A DNA stretch of 64,000 nt from Rhizomys pruinosus (Eukaryota; Chordata; Mammalia; Rodentia; Spalacidae): positions 389,968 through 453,967 of the forward strand of contig VZQC01006264.1 in the NCBI GenBank assembly GCA_009823505.1, given 5' to 3'. Positions within the stretch are counted from its first letter, which is position 1, and each line of letters starts with the position of its first letter. Positions 38,391 through 47,700 of this stretch are shown here, piece after piece. The notes below the pieces were generated by a model, which saw only the letters and a list, made by a program, of their open reading frames with translations, was not told the DNA's origin and did not search any database. Position numbers and translations under genes: made by a program.

Positions 38391-38576
38391 AGGCTAGAGA
38401 AATGTTTTGGCAGTTAAAGAGTACTTGCTGTTGCTCTTGCAGAAGACTGGGGTTCAGTTCACAAGATGACTCACAACCTGCTATAACTCCAGTTCCAGAG
38501 GATCCTACACCTTCTTCTGCCTTCTGGACAATGCATGCATGCAGTACACTTACATACAGACAGCAAAACACTCCAA
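38391..38576 (+). repeat. B2/B3-type SINE, sense
   Basis: Old B2 recognisable from ttgctcttgcagaagac and ctccagttccagaggatc. Confidence 0.75.
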
Positions 38577-38593
38577 ACACTATAAATGATAAA

Positions 38594-38625
38594 ACACAGG
38601 TGAAAGTAACTGGCAAGCGCACGTG

Positions 38626-38657
<32 letters not shown>

Positions 38658-38793
38658 GGTGAAAGGAACTGGCGAGCACACGAGCGCACGCGCACACACA
38701 CACAGGTGAAAGGAACTGGCAAGCACACGAGCGCACGCGCACACACACGCGCGCATGCGCACACACACACACGCACACACTCTCGCACTCTTT
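38594..38793. repeat. Minisatellite with alternating CA/CG tracts
   Basis: Three copies of acaggtgaaag(t/g)aactggc at 38596, 38655 and 38702. Each is followed by purine-pyrimidine alternating (AC)n and (GC)n sequence. Such DNA is prone to slippage and to Z-form. Confidence 0.9.
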
Positions 38794-38902
38794 CTGTTCA
38801 TGGATCGGTAGAATTAATATTGTTTAACTATGCAGACAACCCAAAGTGACCTACAGAATCAATGCAATCCCAATGAGAGTCATCACAGAAATAGAAAACG
38901 AG

Positions 38903-38946
38903 GGGCTAGAGAGATGGCCTAGTGGTTAAGAGTGCCTACTGCTCTT
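38903..38946 (+). repeat. B2 5' fragment, 3'-truncated
   Basis: Only the first ~44 bases of a B2, to ctgctctt. Loss of the 3' part is unusual for a SINE and points to a later deletion or rearrangement. Confidence 0.8.
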
Positions 38947-38983
38947 CATAGATATATCCAGAAGTGTGTTTCCATGGTGATTC

Positions 38984-39138
38984 TTTATTTAAAAAAAAAT
39001 TTTTTTTTTGCAAAGTCTCCCTGTAGTCCCACTTGGCCTGAAACTCATTATGTAGACCAGGATGGCCTTGAACTCAGAGATCTGCCTGCCTCTGCCTCCT
39101 AAGTGCTGGGATTAAAGGCATGTACCACCATGCCCAGC
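38984..39138 (-). repeat. B1 SINE, antisense
   Basis: Flanked by the imperfect TSD tccatggtgattct / tccatggcaattct (38970 and 39139). Confidence 0.9.
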
Positions 39139-39300
39139 TCCATGGCAATTCTAAATCCAGTCAAGATGACAATGAAGATTTACCATTACACTTGTGGGAA
39201 AATGACAGTCTCTTCAAAAACTGCTCTGGGAAAATTGGATGTCCACATGTAGAACAAAACTAAATCCCTATTTTCTCATCATATACAAAATTCAGCTTGA

Positions 39301-39490
39301 GGGGCTGGAGAGATGGCTCAGCAGTTAAGAACACTGCTCTTGCAAGGGACCTAGGTTAAATTCCCATCACTCAGATGGCAGCTAACAACCCCTCTTAACT
39401 CCACTTCTGGGGATCTGACACTCTCTTCTGGCCTCTGCAGGCATTGCATGCACATGATACACTTGTGAAACATTCACCCATGTAACTTTT
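39301..39490 (+). repeat. B2 SINE, sense, inserted in L1
   Basis: Older B2 with a small A-box-side deletion. L1 sequence continues on both sides. Confidence 0.88.
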
Positions 39491-39553
39491 TTAAAATCAA
39501 CTCGAAATAGATCAAAGACCTACATATAAAGTCTGTAATTAAAAAATTATTAG

Positions 39554-39748
39554 AAGCCGAGCATGGTGGCAGACATCTTTAATTCCAGCACTTGAAAGGC
39601 AGAGGCAGGTAGATCTCTGTTAGATCAATGCTAGCCTCGCCTACATAGTAAGTTCCAGGTGAACTGAGGCTATATGGAGACCTTGTATGTATAAATAAAT
39701 AAATTAATTAATTAATTAAATAAAAATAAAAACCAACAAACAAATAAA
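39554..39748 (+). repeat. B1 SINE, sense, with AAAT/AATT tail
   Basis: Diverged B1 ending in a long AT-rich microsatellite. Confidence 0.8.
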
Positions 39749-39765
39749 AACAAAAGTCTCTTCAA

Positions 39766-39893
39766 AATACCTGGGCATGGTGACCCATGACAGTAATACC
39801 AGTTACTCAGGAGACTGAAACAGAAGAATAACAAATTTGAGGCCACTGTGAACAACTTAAAGCCCTGTGCCATAATTAAAAAAAAAAAAAATT
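39766..39893 (+). repeat. Old B1-like element
   Basis: Weak B1 similarity: cctgggcatggtgacccatg, actcaggagactga and an A-tail. Confidence 0.55.
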
Positions 39894-40569
39894 TTTTTTT
39901 TTTTTTTTTTTTGGTCTTTCTGAGACAGGGTCTCCCTTTAGCCCCAGCTGGCCTGGAACTCACTCTGTAGACCAGGCTGGCCTTGAACTCCCAGAGATCT
40001 GCCTGCCTCTGCCTCCTGAGTGCTGGAATTAAAGGCATGCGCCATGTTCTAGTTTGTCTTCCATTGCTGTGACAAAACACTCTGACCGATACCAACTTGG
40101 GGAAGAAAGGATTTATTCAGCTCACATCTCCTGGATCACAGTTCATCACTCAGGGAGCCCAAGGCAGGAACTCAGGGCAGGAACCTGGAGGCAGGAGCTG
40201 AAGCACAGGCCATGGAGGAATACTGTTCACTAGCTTGCTCCCTGGCTCATGCCCAGCCCGCCTTCTTATACAGTACACAACAACCTGCCCAGGGTGGCAC
40301 CACTCTTGTGGGCTGGGCCCTCCCACACTGCTCGACCATCAAGAGAATACTCCACAGATGTGGCCACAGGCCAATCCAATGGAGCCAATTCCCCAACTGA
40401 GGCTCCCTCAACTCAGGTGTGTCAAGTTGACACTAAAGCTATCCAGCACACACCACCATGCCCAGCACTAAAGGTGGTTCTTAGCCACCACGTGGGTGCT
40501 GGGAATTGAACCTGGGTCCTCTGCAAGAGCAGTCAGTGCTCTTAACCACTGAGTCATCTCTCCAGCCCC
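39891..40569 (-). repeat. Composite B2-B1 SINE (copy A, antisense), split by an LTR
   Basis: The B1 part is 39891-40044 and 40451-40466; the B2 5' part is 40467-40569. In sense orientation it reads B2 to ggctaagaaccacctttag, then directly B1 from tgctgggcatggtgg. An LTR-like repeat is inserted inside the B1 part. Confidence 0.8.
40045..40450 (+). repeat. LTR-like dispersed repeat, copy 3
   Basis: 406 bp, begins tgttctagtttgtcttcc and ends agctatccagcaca, so it has TG...CA ends like an LTR. It lies within the 5' part of an antisense B1. Nearly the same length as the copy at 53610-54013. Non-coding. Confidence 0.75.
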
Positions 40570-40807
40570 GAGACCCAATCTTAAAACAACACGAACAGTT
40601 CCCTAAATAAAACACCTGAGGTTGACCTCTGATCTCCACCCTCATACATATGCATATACATGTATGAGTAAGGGCACCCACATACTCTGATGAACATACA
40701 CTGATTATCCACACACTTCACAAAAGGGTCCCTGTGGTGTTAGACCTATTCAGTACCCAAACTCAGGTGGTGGGTACACGAGCTTATTCATAAAAATGCA
40801 CATATTT

Positions 40808-41077
40808 GGGGCCTGGAGAGATGGCTCAGTGGTTAAGAGCACAGACTGCTCTTGCAGAGGACCTGGGTTTGATTCCCAGCACCCACATGGTGGCTAAGAA
40901 CCGTCTTTAAGCTGGGCATGGTGGCGCATACCTTTAATTCTAGCACTTGGGAGGCAGAGGCAGGCAGATCTCTGAGTTCAAGGCCAGCCTGGTCTACAGA
41001 GTGAGTTCCAGGCCAGCTGGGGCTATGGGGAGACCCTGTCTCAAAAAGACCATAAACAAACAAACAAACAAACAAAT
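40808..41077 (+). repeat. Composite B2-B1 SINE (copy B, sense)
   Basis: 40808-40910 is the B2 5' part, ending ggctaagaaccgtctttaa. 40911 onward is a full B1 from gctgggcatggtggcgc with an (AAAC)n tail. This is the cleanest copy. Confidence 0.9.
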
Positions 41078-41151
41078 TTGCTACAGTGAGAATAAGCACA
41101 AAATGTGGGCACAACAGCTGACTGTGTCAAGGTCATAATTTTAAATTATGG

Positions 41152-41235
41152 GAAGGAGCCCTAATGCAGCTCAGTGGCAAAAGAGCTTGTTTTTTTGTGT
41201 TCAAAGCCCTGAGTTCAATTGTCAGCACACACCCA
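41152..41235 (+). repeat. ID-like SINE fragment
   Basis: Short tRNA-like remnant: gcagctcagtggcaaaagag and gagttcaattgtcagcac. Confidence 0.5.
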
Positions 41236-41317
41236 AATCACCAACTTGGCAAATTTATTATTTATCTCTGTTCCTTCTTTCTCCCTCTGACAGGGTCTTG
41301 CTATGTAGCTGAAGTAG

Positions 41318-41504
41318 ATAGGGTCTCCCTATAGTCCCAGCTGGACTGGAACTCACTCTGTAGACCAGTGCTAGGATTAAAGGTATGAGCCACCATGCCT
41401 GGCTTAAAGATGGTTCTTAGCCGCCATGTAGGTGCTGGGAATTGAACCCGGGTCCTCTACAAGAGCACTAAGTGCTCTTAACCACTGAGCCATCTCTCCA
41501 GCCC
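41318..41504 (-). repeat. Composite B2-B1 SINE (copy C, antisense)
   Basis: The B1 part, with an internal deletion, is 41318-41403; the B2 5' part is 41404-41504. The sense junction reads ggctaagaaccatctttaa, then gccaggcatggtgg. Confidence 0.88.
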
Positions 41505-41530
41505 ATGATCTCTATTAAAACAGGCCATCA

Positions 41531-41757
41531 TGGGGCTAGAGAGATGGACTAGCAAGGGTAAGAGCACTCACTGGCTGCTCTAGCAGAAGACCTAGGTTTT
41601 CAGTTCTCAGCACCCAAATGGCAACTAAAAGTCATCTGTAACTCCAGTTTCAGAGGACCTGACACTCTTTTGTGGCTCTGAGGGCACTGTATGACATGGA
41701 TACACTTGGATTCACTTACATTCATACAGGCAAAATATACATATAAAATAAAAATAA
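41531..41757 (+). repeat. B2 SINE, sense, older
   Basis: Recognisable along its full length, with small insertions in the tRNA-like part. Confidence 0.85.
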
Positions 41758-41760
41758 TCA

Positions 41761-41968
41761 GAGGCTAGAGAGATGACTCAGCAGTTAAGAGCACTGGCTG
41801 TTCTTGCAGAGGGACTTGGGTTCTGTTCCTAGAACCAACATGGCAGCTAACAATTGTCAATAGCTCCTGTTCCAGAGAATCTAACACCCTCTCTGACCTC
41901 TGTGGGCACCGCACAACACAGGTACACTTACATACATGCAGGCAATATACTCGTGCACAAATAGAACT
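41761..41968 (+). repeat. B2 SINE, sense, older
   Basis: Adjacent to and in the same orientation as the preceding B2. Ends gtgcacaaatagaa. Confidence 0.85.
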
Positions 41969-42122
41969 TTTTTGGGGGAGGGGACTTTTTGAGACGGTCT
42001 CCCTGTAGCTCCAGCTGGCCTGGAACCCTGTAGTAGACTATGCTGGCCTTGAACTCACAGAAATCTGCCTGCCTCTGCCTCCCAAGTGCTAGGATTAAAG
42101 GTATGCACCACCAAGCCTGACT
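41969..42122 (-). repeat. B1 SINE, antisense
   Basis: Reverse B1 with a short deletion in the gaactcactatgtag region. A tiny B1 3' fragment (gagacagggtctccctgg) follows at about 42143-42163. Confidence 0.85.
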
Positions 42123-42266
42123 TGGAATTTTTGCATGTGTTTTGAGACAGGGTCTCCCTGGACTGGCACTCAGGAATTTCTCAGAATATTAAAATACATC
42201 TCTGGAAACAGCATAGCAGATTGTTACCAGCAAGTCAGAGATAAGAACTTAGAAAATACAAAATAG

Positions 42267-42507
42267 GGGGCTGGAGAGATGGCCTAGTGGTTAAGAGCGC
42301 CGACCGCTCTTGCAGAGGACCTGGGTTCAATCCCCAGCACCCACATGGCAGCTGGGAACCATCTGTAACTCCAACTCCAGGAGAACTCCAGTTCCAGGGG
42401 AATCCGACACCCTCTTCTGACCTCCGTGGCATTGCACGATACGGGTGCACAAACCTACATGCAGACAGTACATTCATACACATAAATAAAATAAAAATAA
42501 AAATAAA
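42267..42507 (+). repeat. B2 SINE, sense, young, 17-bp-duplication subfamily
   Basis: Perfect 16-nt TSD agaaaatacaaaatag at 42251-42266 and 42508-42523. Confidence 0.97.
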
Positions 42508-42606
42508 AGAAAATACAAAATAGCGAATAAAGAAGAGAATTCAGGTACGATGGGCCCAATTCCCACATCTTACAGAAGAGGATGCAGGAGAAGAAAATAT
42601 TATTAT

Positions 42607-42796
42607 AAGCCGAGTGTGGTGGCACACACCTTTAATCCTAGCACTTGGGAGGCAGAGGCAGAAGGATCTTTGTGAGTTCAAGGCCAGCGTGGTCTACAAC
42701 AGAGCGAATTCCAGGACATCTGGGGCGACAGGGAGACCCTGTCTCGAAAAGAAAAAAAAAAAAAAAAAAAAATTTATATATATATATATATATAAT
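42607..42796 (+). repeat. B1 SINE, sense, with A-tail and (TA)n
   Basis: Near-full B1, about 21 A residues, then a (TA)n run to 42796. Confidence 0.9.
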
Positions 42797-42997
42797 TGTA
42801 ATTACCAACAGGGTCAGACCTAGAAGCCATTTAATGAATGATTGCTGACCTTCCACCTAAACAAGGGTGACTGAGGAAAATGTGACCTTGCCCTCAGAAA
42901 CACAAAGAGTACACTATCTAAAACTGAAACTGAAACTCAGTAATCCAAGCTCTTACAGCAGATATTTGGGGCAAAGTTCCTAGAGGATGGAATTCAG

Positions 42998-43290
42998 GGT
43001 TGGGGAGATGGATCACTGGATAAAAATGCACTGTACAAACATAAGTACCTGATTTGAAATACCCAGAATTGAAGTAAAAAGCCAGGCACAGCTGTATGTA
43101 CCTGTTAAATCCCATGTTAAAAGATAGTAATAGGAAGACTGTCGGGGCTTGGTGGTCTCCAGTCTGGCTCCAAGTTTAGTGAGAGATCCTGTCTCAAGGG
43201 AATAAGGCAGAGAGTAATAGACTGACCTTTACATGCATACTGTGGCAGGTGTACACCTGCACTCACACAGTAATAAAGTAAATTTAAAGA
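42998..43290 (+). repeat. B4-type SINE (ID-B1 composite), diverged
   Basis: gggttggggagatggatcac head, then B1-like agccaggcacagctgtatg and gatcctgtctcaagg, then a CA-rich tail region and AATAAAG-type end. Order fits B4/RSINE1. Confidence 0.55.
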
Positions 43291-43840
43291 AAATAAAAAG
43301 GTAGGGGAATTCAAATATTTCAACTACTTCTGCACCCTGTCAGAGAACAGTGACTGGCCAAGGCTACTAATGAAGGTCCACCATCTGCAAAGGGAGGGGA
43401 TAGGAGAGGGCATGGCTGAGCTTGGGCATGTGAGCCAATGTTTCAGCTAGCATGTTTTGGGGTCACAAGCCAATCACAGGACTTTCTTATTTACACCTCA
43501 TGAGCTGGTTAAGGGCCTGGTATTGGTTACTGGGAGGTGATGTCATACAGTATGGACATCATCTGTCCCAAGACTAAATAGGCCACCTGTTGTATAGAAT
43601 AAATCGGACCTGTACCCTCTGATGTGTGTTCCTGGGATGTTACTGGAGTGACCCCATGCTTATGCCCTCTTCACAGCCTGTTCCCATGCAGGATTACCAA
43701 CTCCCACAGATAGAGTGGATATGAGCTTATGCACCTAACAATCTATTATCATAGGCTACTACATAAAAAATAAGTTGATAAACATTTATAATGACTATTC
43801 ATGAACTTAGAAGCATACACGTGTATACATACACATACCA
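43291..43840. other. Sequence without a recognised element
   Basis: Partly GC-richer unique-looking DNA. It could include an old LTR piece (a tagaataaatcggacctg block near 43597). No coding exon seen. Confidence 0.35.
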
Positions 43841-44052
43841 GGCCCTAAATGCTGAGAAAAGATTTTGAGCCTAGAACTCTATCACTAACCAAGTATGAGA
43901 TAAAGGCAAGAGTCTGGGAAAATTGCTGCTTATGTCCCATATACAACAATCATTTAAGGAAGTCCTTCCAAAAAATGAGGAAGGAAAGCAAGACAGAAAG
44001 ATGTGACAGACCAAGAGTGCTGCTTCTGGATCTGCTTAAGAAAGCAGGAGCC

Positions 44053-44530
44053 AATCGGAGATCTCCCAAGACCACCTGAAGCACAGAGGAAATGGCTGGA
44101 GCTAGAAGGTACCATTCTGAGTGAAGTAACACAGTCCCAGAAAAACAAACGAGGAATGGTATCCCTCATCTGTGGATGCTAGTGCCAATTACCTAGTTGT
44201 AAGTATTTCTTATGCACGGCCCCTTAAGCTTTTGTCCAAGTAGTTGGGAGTGATGCGTATTGGAAACAACAACACCAACAGAAAGGACTGCATCAAAGAA
44301 CTGACTGAAATGGTGAACTTCTGCTCAAAAAGTCAACTTCCACATGGAGAATTTTGAGAAAGACTGAGAAAGAGATGAAAGCATGTTTGGCAGAATGTAT
44401 GAGCTCTGGTGGAGTCGGGGGATAGGGTGGGGGACACGGGTCTATATTTGATTAGTAACAATCTTGTACAAAAAAATATATATAATAAAAATATAATAAA
44501 GTATTAAAAGAAAAAAAAAAGAAAAAGAAA
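44053..44530 (+). repeat. 5'-truncated L1 3' end with TSD
   Basis: L1-like 3' sequence (ttctgagtgaagtaacacag, then tggtatccctcatctgtgg, ending in an A/AT-rich tail). The same 15-mer aagaaagcaggagcc flanks it at 44038-44052 and 44531-44545. Confidence 0.75.
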
Positions 44531-44545
44531 AAGAAAGCAGGAGCC

Positions 44546-44780
44546 GGGGCTGGAGAGAGATGGCTCAGCACTTAAGAGCACCAACTGCTCTTGCAGAGGA
44601 CCCGGGTTCGATTCCCAGCACCCACATGGCAGCTAAGAACTATCTTCTACTCCAGTTCCAGGGGAATCTGACGCCCTCTTCTGACCTCTGCAGCACTGCA
44701 CAACATGGGTGCACCAACCTACATGCAGACAGTACACTCATACACATAAAAAATAATAAATTAAAAAAAAAAAAAAAAGC
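44546..44780 (+). repeat. B2 SINE, sense
   Basis: Inserted exactly into the 3' TSD of the L1 fragment. Its own TSD aagcaggagcc is at 44535-44545 and 44781-44791. Confidence 0.93.
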
Positions 44781-44926
44781 AAGCAGGAGCCAGCGGACCA
44801 TATCAGCATGCCAGGCAAGCAGCCAGCCATACTACACAAGAGTTAAATCACCAGCACAACAAAGAGTATGGGGGTGATTCAAAGGATGTTATATGCATTC
44901 ATAGTAAATGAACAGGAAAATCTCAA

Positions 44927-45071
44927 GGTGGACAGATGGCTCAGCAGTTTAAAGAGCGTTGCTGTTCTTGCAGAGGTCTCTTCTGACCTCATGGGCGTTG
45001 ACTGCACAGACACCAACCAGGTACACATACACTCAGGCAAAGCAATTATATATATAAAATTAAAAAAAAAA
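44927..45071 (+). repeat. B2 SINE with large internal deletion
   Basis: The head to ctgttcttgcagagg is joined to tctcttctgacctcatggg and the 3' end. Confidence 0.8.
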
Positions 45072-45079
45072 TCTTTCCT

Positions 45080-45210
45080 AGCTATGGTGGCTCATGTCTT
45101 TAATCCTAGCACTCAGGAGCCAGGGCAGGAGAACTGTTGAGGCCAACTTGATCTACATAGTTGAGTTCTAGCCAGCCAGGACTACATAGTGCCACTGTCC
45201 TTAAAAAAAA
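45080..45210 (+). repeat. B1 SINE, sense
   Basis: Diverged B1 with A-run and G-run at the end. Confidence 0.8.
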
Positions 45211-45215
45211 AGGGG

Positions 45216-45428
45216 GGGGCCTGGAGAGATGGCTAGTGGTTAAGAGCGCCGAACTGCTCTTCAGAGGACCCGGGTTCGATCCCCAGCACCCACATGGCGG
45301 GCTGAGAACCGTCTTTTAACTCCAGTTCCAGGGAACCCGACACCTGCTTCTGACCTCCGCGGCACTGCACGACCCGGTGCACAGACCTGCATGCAGACAG
45401 TACACGCATACACATATTAAAAAAATGA
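45216..45428 (+). repeat. B2 SINE, sense, many 1-base indels
   Basis: Otherwise young and CpG-rich (cgcggcactgcacgacc), but with about eight single-base gains or losses relative to other copies. Confidence 0.9.
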
Positions 45429-45645
45429 CATGTTTAGGAGATACCTCAGTCAGTAAAGTGCTTGCTATGGAATAAAACCTGAGTTTGGATTGCCGGCACC
45501 CACATAAAAAGGCTGAACATCTATCATCCCAACACTAGGGTGGTTGAAATAGGAAGATACCTGAGGCTTGCTGGCGAATCAGTCTTGTTAATCAAATCAG
45601 TGAGTTCTAGGCTCAGTGAGAGACCCTGCCTCAAAAAAATAAGCT
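45429..45645 (+). repeat. B4-type SINE
   Basis: ID-like head (gatacctcagtcagtaaagt) followed by a B1-like part ending agagaccctgcctcaaaaaa. Confidence 0.65.
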
Positions 45646-45850
45646 GGAGGGGCGTGAACAATGGCTATTTTTAACGGCTGAGTTGGGTTCCTGGCACCCA
45701 CCCAGAAGTTATCAGAACCGCAAGTTCCAGGGGATTCAAATGCCCTCTTCTGGCCTCCGCAGGCACTACATGCATGGATGCGCTTACATACACATAGCAA
45801 AACACTCAAATGCATACAATAAAAGTAAAAATTAAAAATTTTTTTTTAAA
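45646..45850 (+). repeat. B2/B3-type SINE, sense
   Basis: gttcctggcacccacccag and ccctcttctggcctccgcag blocks with a tail in AAAATT. Confidence 0.8.
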
Positions 45851-45860
45851 GTGGGCCAGA

Positions 45861-46018
45861 CAGCCGGGGTGGTGGCACGCCTTTAATCCTAGCACTTGGA
45901 GGGCGAGGCAGGCAGATCTTTGTGAGTTCAAGGCCAGCCTGGTCTACAGAGCGAGTTCCAGGACAGCTGGGGCTACAAGGAGACCTGTCTCAAAAGACCA
46001 ACAAACAACAACAAAAAA
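45861..46018 (+). repeat. B1 SINE, sense
   Basis: Near-full B1 with single-base losses. Flanked by aagtgg(g)cca-like repeats. Confidence 0.9.
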
Positions 46019-46023
46019 AAGTG

Positions 46024-46208
46024 GCCAGTGTGTGGTAGCACACTCTTCTAATCCCAGCACACAGGAGGCGAGGGCAGGCAGATCTCTGTGAGTTCAAGGC
46101 CAGCCTGGTCTACATGTGAGCTCCAAGCCATCTGAGCATATAGGGAGATTCCGCTCAAAGACAAAAACAAAACAAAACAAAACAAAAAAACAAAAACAAA
46201 ACAAAAAA
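46024..46208 (+). repeat. B1 SINE, sense, (AAAAC)n tail
   Basis: Diverged B1 with a long CAAAA repeat tail. Confidence 0.88.
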
Positions 46209-46209
46209 A

Positions 46210-46330
46210 ACTAGAGCTGGAGAGAGCTTAGAGGTTAAGAGCACTGACTGCTCTTACAGAAGACCTGGATTCAGGACAGCTGGGGACTACAGGGAGACCC
46301 TGTCTCAAAAAGACAGATTAGACAAAACAC
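46210..46330 (+). repeat. Second B2/B1 chimera, different breakpoint
   Basis: B2 head to gaagacctggattca joins directly to the B1 3' part from ggacagctgggg to tctcaaaaagac. The junction shares ttc(c)agga microhomology. Confidence 0.75.
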
Positions 46331-46337
46331 ACAGATA

Positions 46338-46351
46338 GATAAATAAATAAA

Positions 46352-46435
<84 letters not shown>

Positions 46436-46540
46436 GAGAGGACAAAAAAAAAGGAGAGAGAGAGAAAAAAGAGAGAGAGAAAGAGAGAGAGAGAAGAGAG
46501 AGAGGAGAAGCACAAGAGCACAAGAGCACAAGACAGACCT
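46338..46540. repeat. Microsatellite cluster: (AAAT)n, (A)n, (GA)n, (CACAAGAG)n
   Basis: AAAT repeats to 46393, about 40 A residues, a (GA)n-rich tract to 46510, then three GCACAAGA-type units. Confidence 0.95.
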
Positions 46541-46557
46541 CAAGAACAAAGTTTGGA

Positions 46558-46682
46558 AGCCAGGCGTGGTGGCGCCCGCCTTTAATCCTAGCACTTGGGA
46601 GGCAGAGGCAGGTGGATCTCTGTGAATTAAAGGCAGGACAGCCAGGTCGGCAGGGAGACCCTATCTCAAAAGATCAAAAAAA
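46558..46682 (+). repeat. B1 SINE with internal deletion
   Basis: The B1 5' half is joined to aggcaggacagcc and the 3' end. Confidence 0.85.
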
Positions 46683-46835
46683 AGAATAAAATTGGAGATT
46701 TTATTATTATGTACTCTGAAGAATTAGAGGAAGAAAGATCTGTATAAATCTGGCACTTGGGAGACCAGGGCAAGAGGATGACATATTTTAAGCTAGACTG
46801 TCATATACAGAAACTTTTGTCTAAAAAAAAAAAGG

Positions 46836-47038
46836 GGGGGGGCTGGAGAGATGACTTAATGGCTAAGAGCACTTGCTGTTCCTGCAGAGGACCCACTCAC
46901 ATGGTGGCTGTTAACTTTCCATAACTCCACATCAAGGGTATCTGATCCTCTCTTTTGACCTCTGAAGGCACTGGATGCATAGATGCACTGATATGCAGGT
47001 AAAACACTCATATATGTAAAATAAAAATAAATAAAACC
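46836..47038 (+). repeat. B2/B3-type SINE, sense
   Basis: gggctggagagatgacttaa head. Lacks the ctgggttcgattcccagc part (deletion). AAATAA tail. Confidence 0.85.
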
Positions 47039-47159
47039 CTCAAATAAATCATTTGAAATTGGAACAGTGTGTTGGTGTCCAGTAGAACAACCAGAAAAAC
47101 TAACATAACTGGAGTCCAGGAAAGACTAAGGCCAAAGACTTGGTTGAAAAATAATAATG

Positions 47160-47320
47160 AGCCGGGAGTGGTGGTGCATGCCTTTAATCCTTTAATCCCA
47201 GCACTGGGAGGCAGAGGCAGAGGCAGAGGCAGATGTATTTCTGAGTTCAAGGCCAGCTTGATCTACATAGTGAGTTCCAGCCAGCTGGGACTAAAGGGAG
47301 ACCCTGTCTCAAAAAGACAA

Positions 47321-47363
<43 letters not shown>

Positions 47364-47365
47364 AA
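47160..47365 (+). repeat. B1 SINE, sense, with (AAAT)n tail
   Basis: Contains a tandem cctttaat duplication and a four-times repeated ggcaga unit. Tail of about 14 AAAT units. Confidence 0.9.
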
Positions 47366-47380
47366 TAAAATAATGGTTGA

Positions 47381-47700
47381 GGCTGGGGAGATGGCTCAGT
47401 AAGTAAAAGCATTTGTTATGTAAATATGAGGAGATAAATTTGAGTCCCCAGAACCCATGTAAAATCCAGATGTTTAGCTCAACTATCTCTATCCCAGCAT
47501 TTCTACAGGAGAGGGAAGTGGAATTATAAGAATCTCTGGAAGCTCTCCAGCCAGCAACCCTGGAATACATTAGCAGTGATGAGACCCTGTCTCAAAGTGG
47601 AAGGTAAGGACTGACACTCCAGGATATCCTCTGATCTCCACATGTATCCTCACTGATACACACAAATGTATCACATATGCACTGTACACATATACATACA
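47381..47700 (+). repeat. B4-type SINE
   Basis: gaggctggggagatggctca head, then a B1-like body ending gagaccctgtctcaaagtgg, then a CA-rich 3' part. Confidence 0.65.

Larger units (their letters stand above)
38805..39552 (+). repeat. L1 ORF2 fragments split by SINEs
   Basis: L1 ORF2-type pieces at 38805-38902 (agaatcaatgcaatcccaat block), 39145-39300 (tctcttcaaaaactgctctg block, then tccacatgtagaa) and 39491-39552 (atagatcaaagacctacata block), in the correct order. B2 and B1 copies lie between them. Confidence 0.8.
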
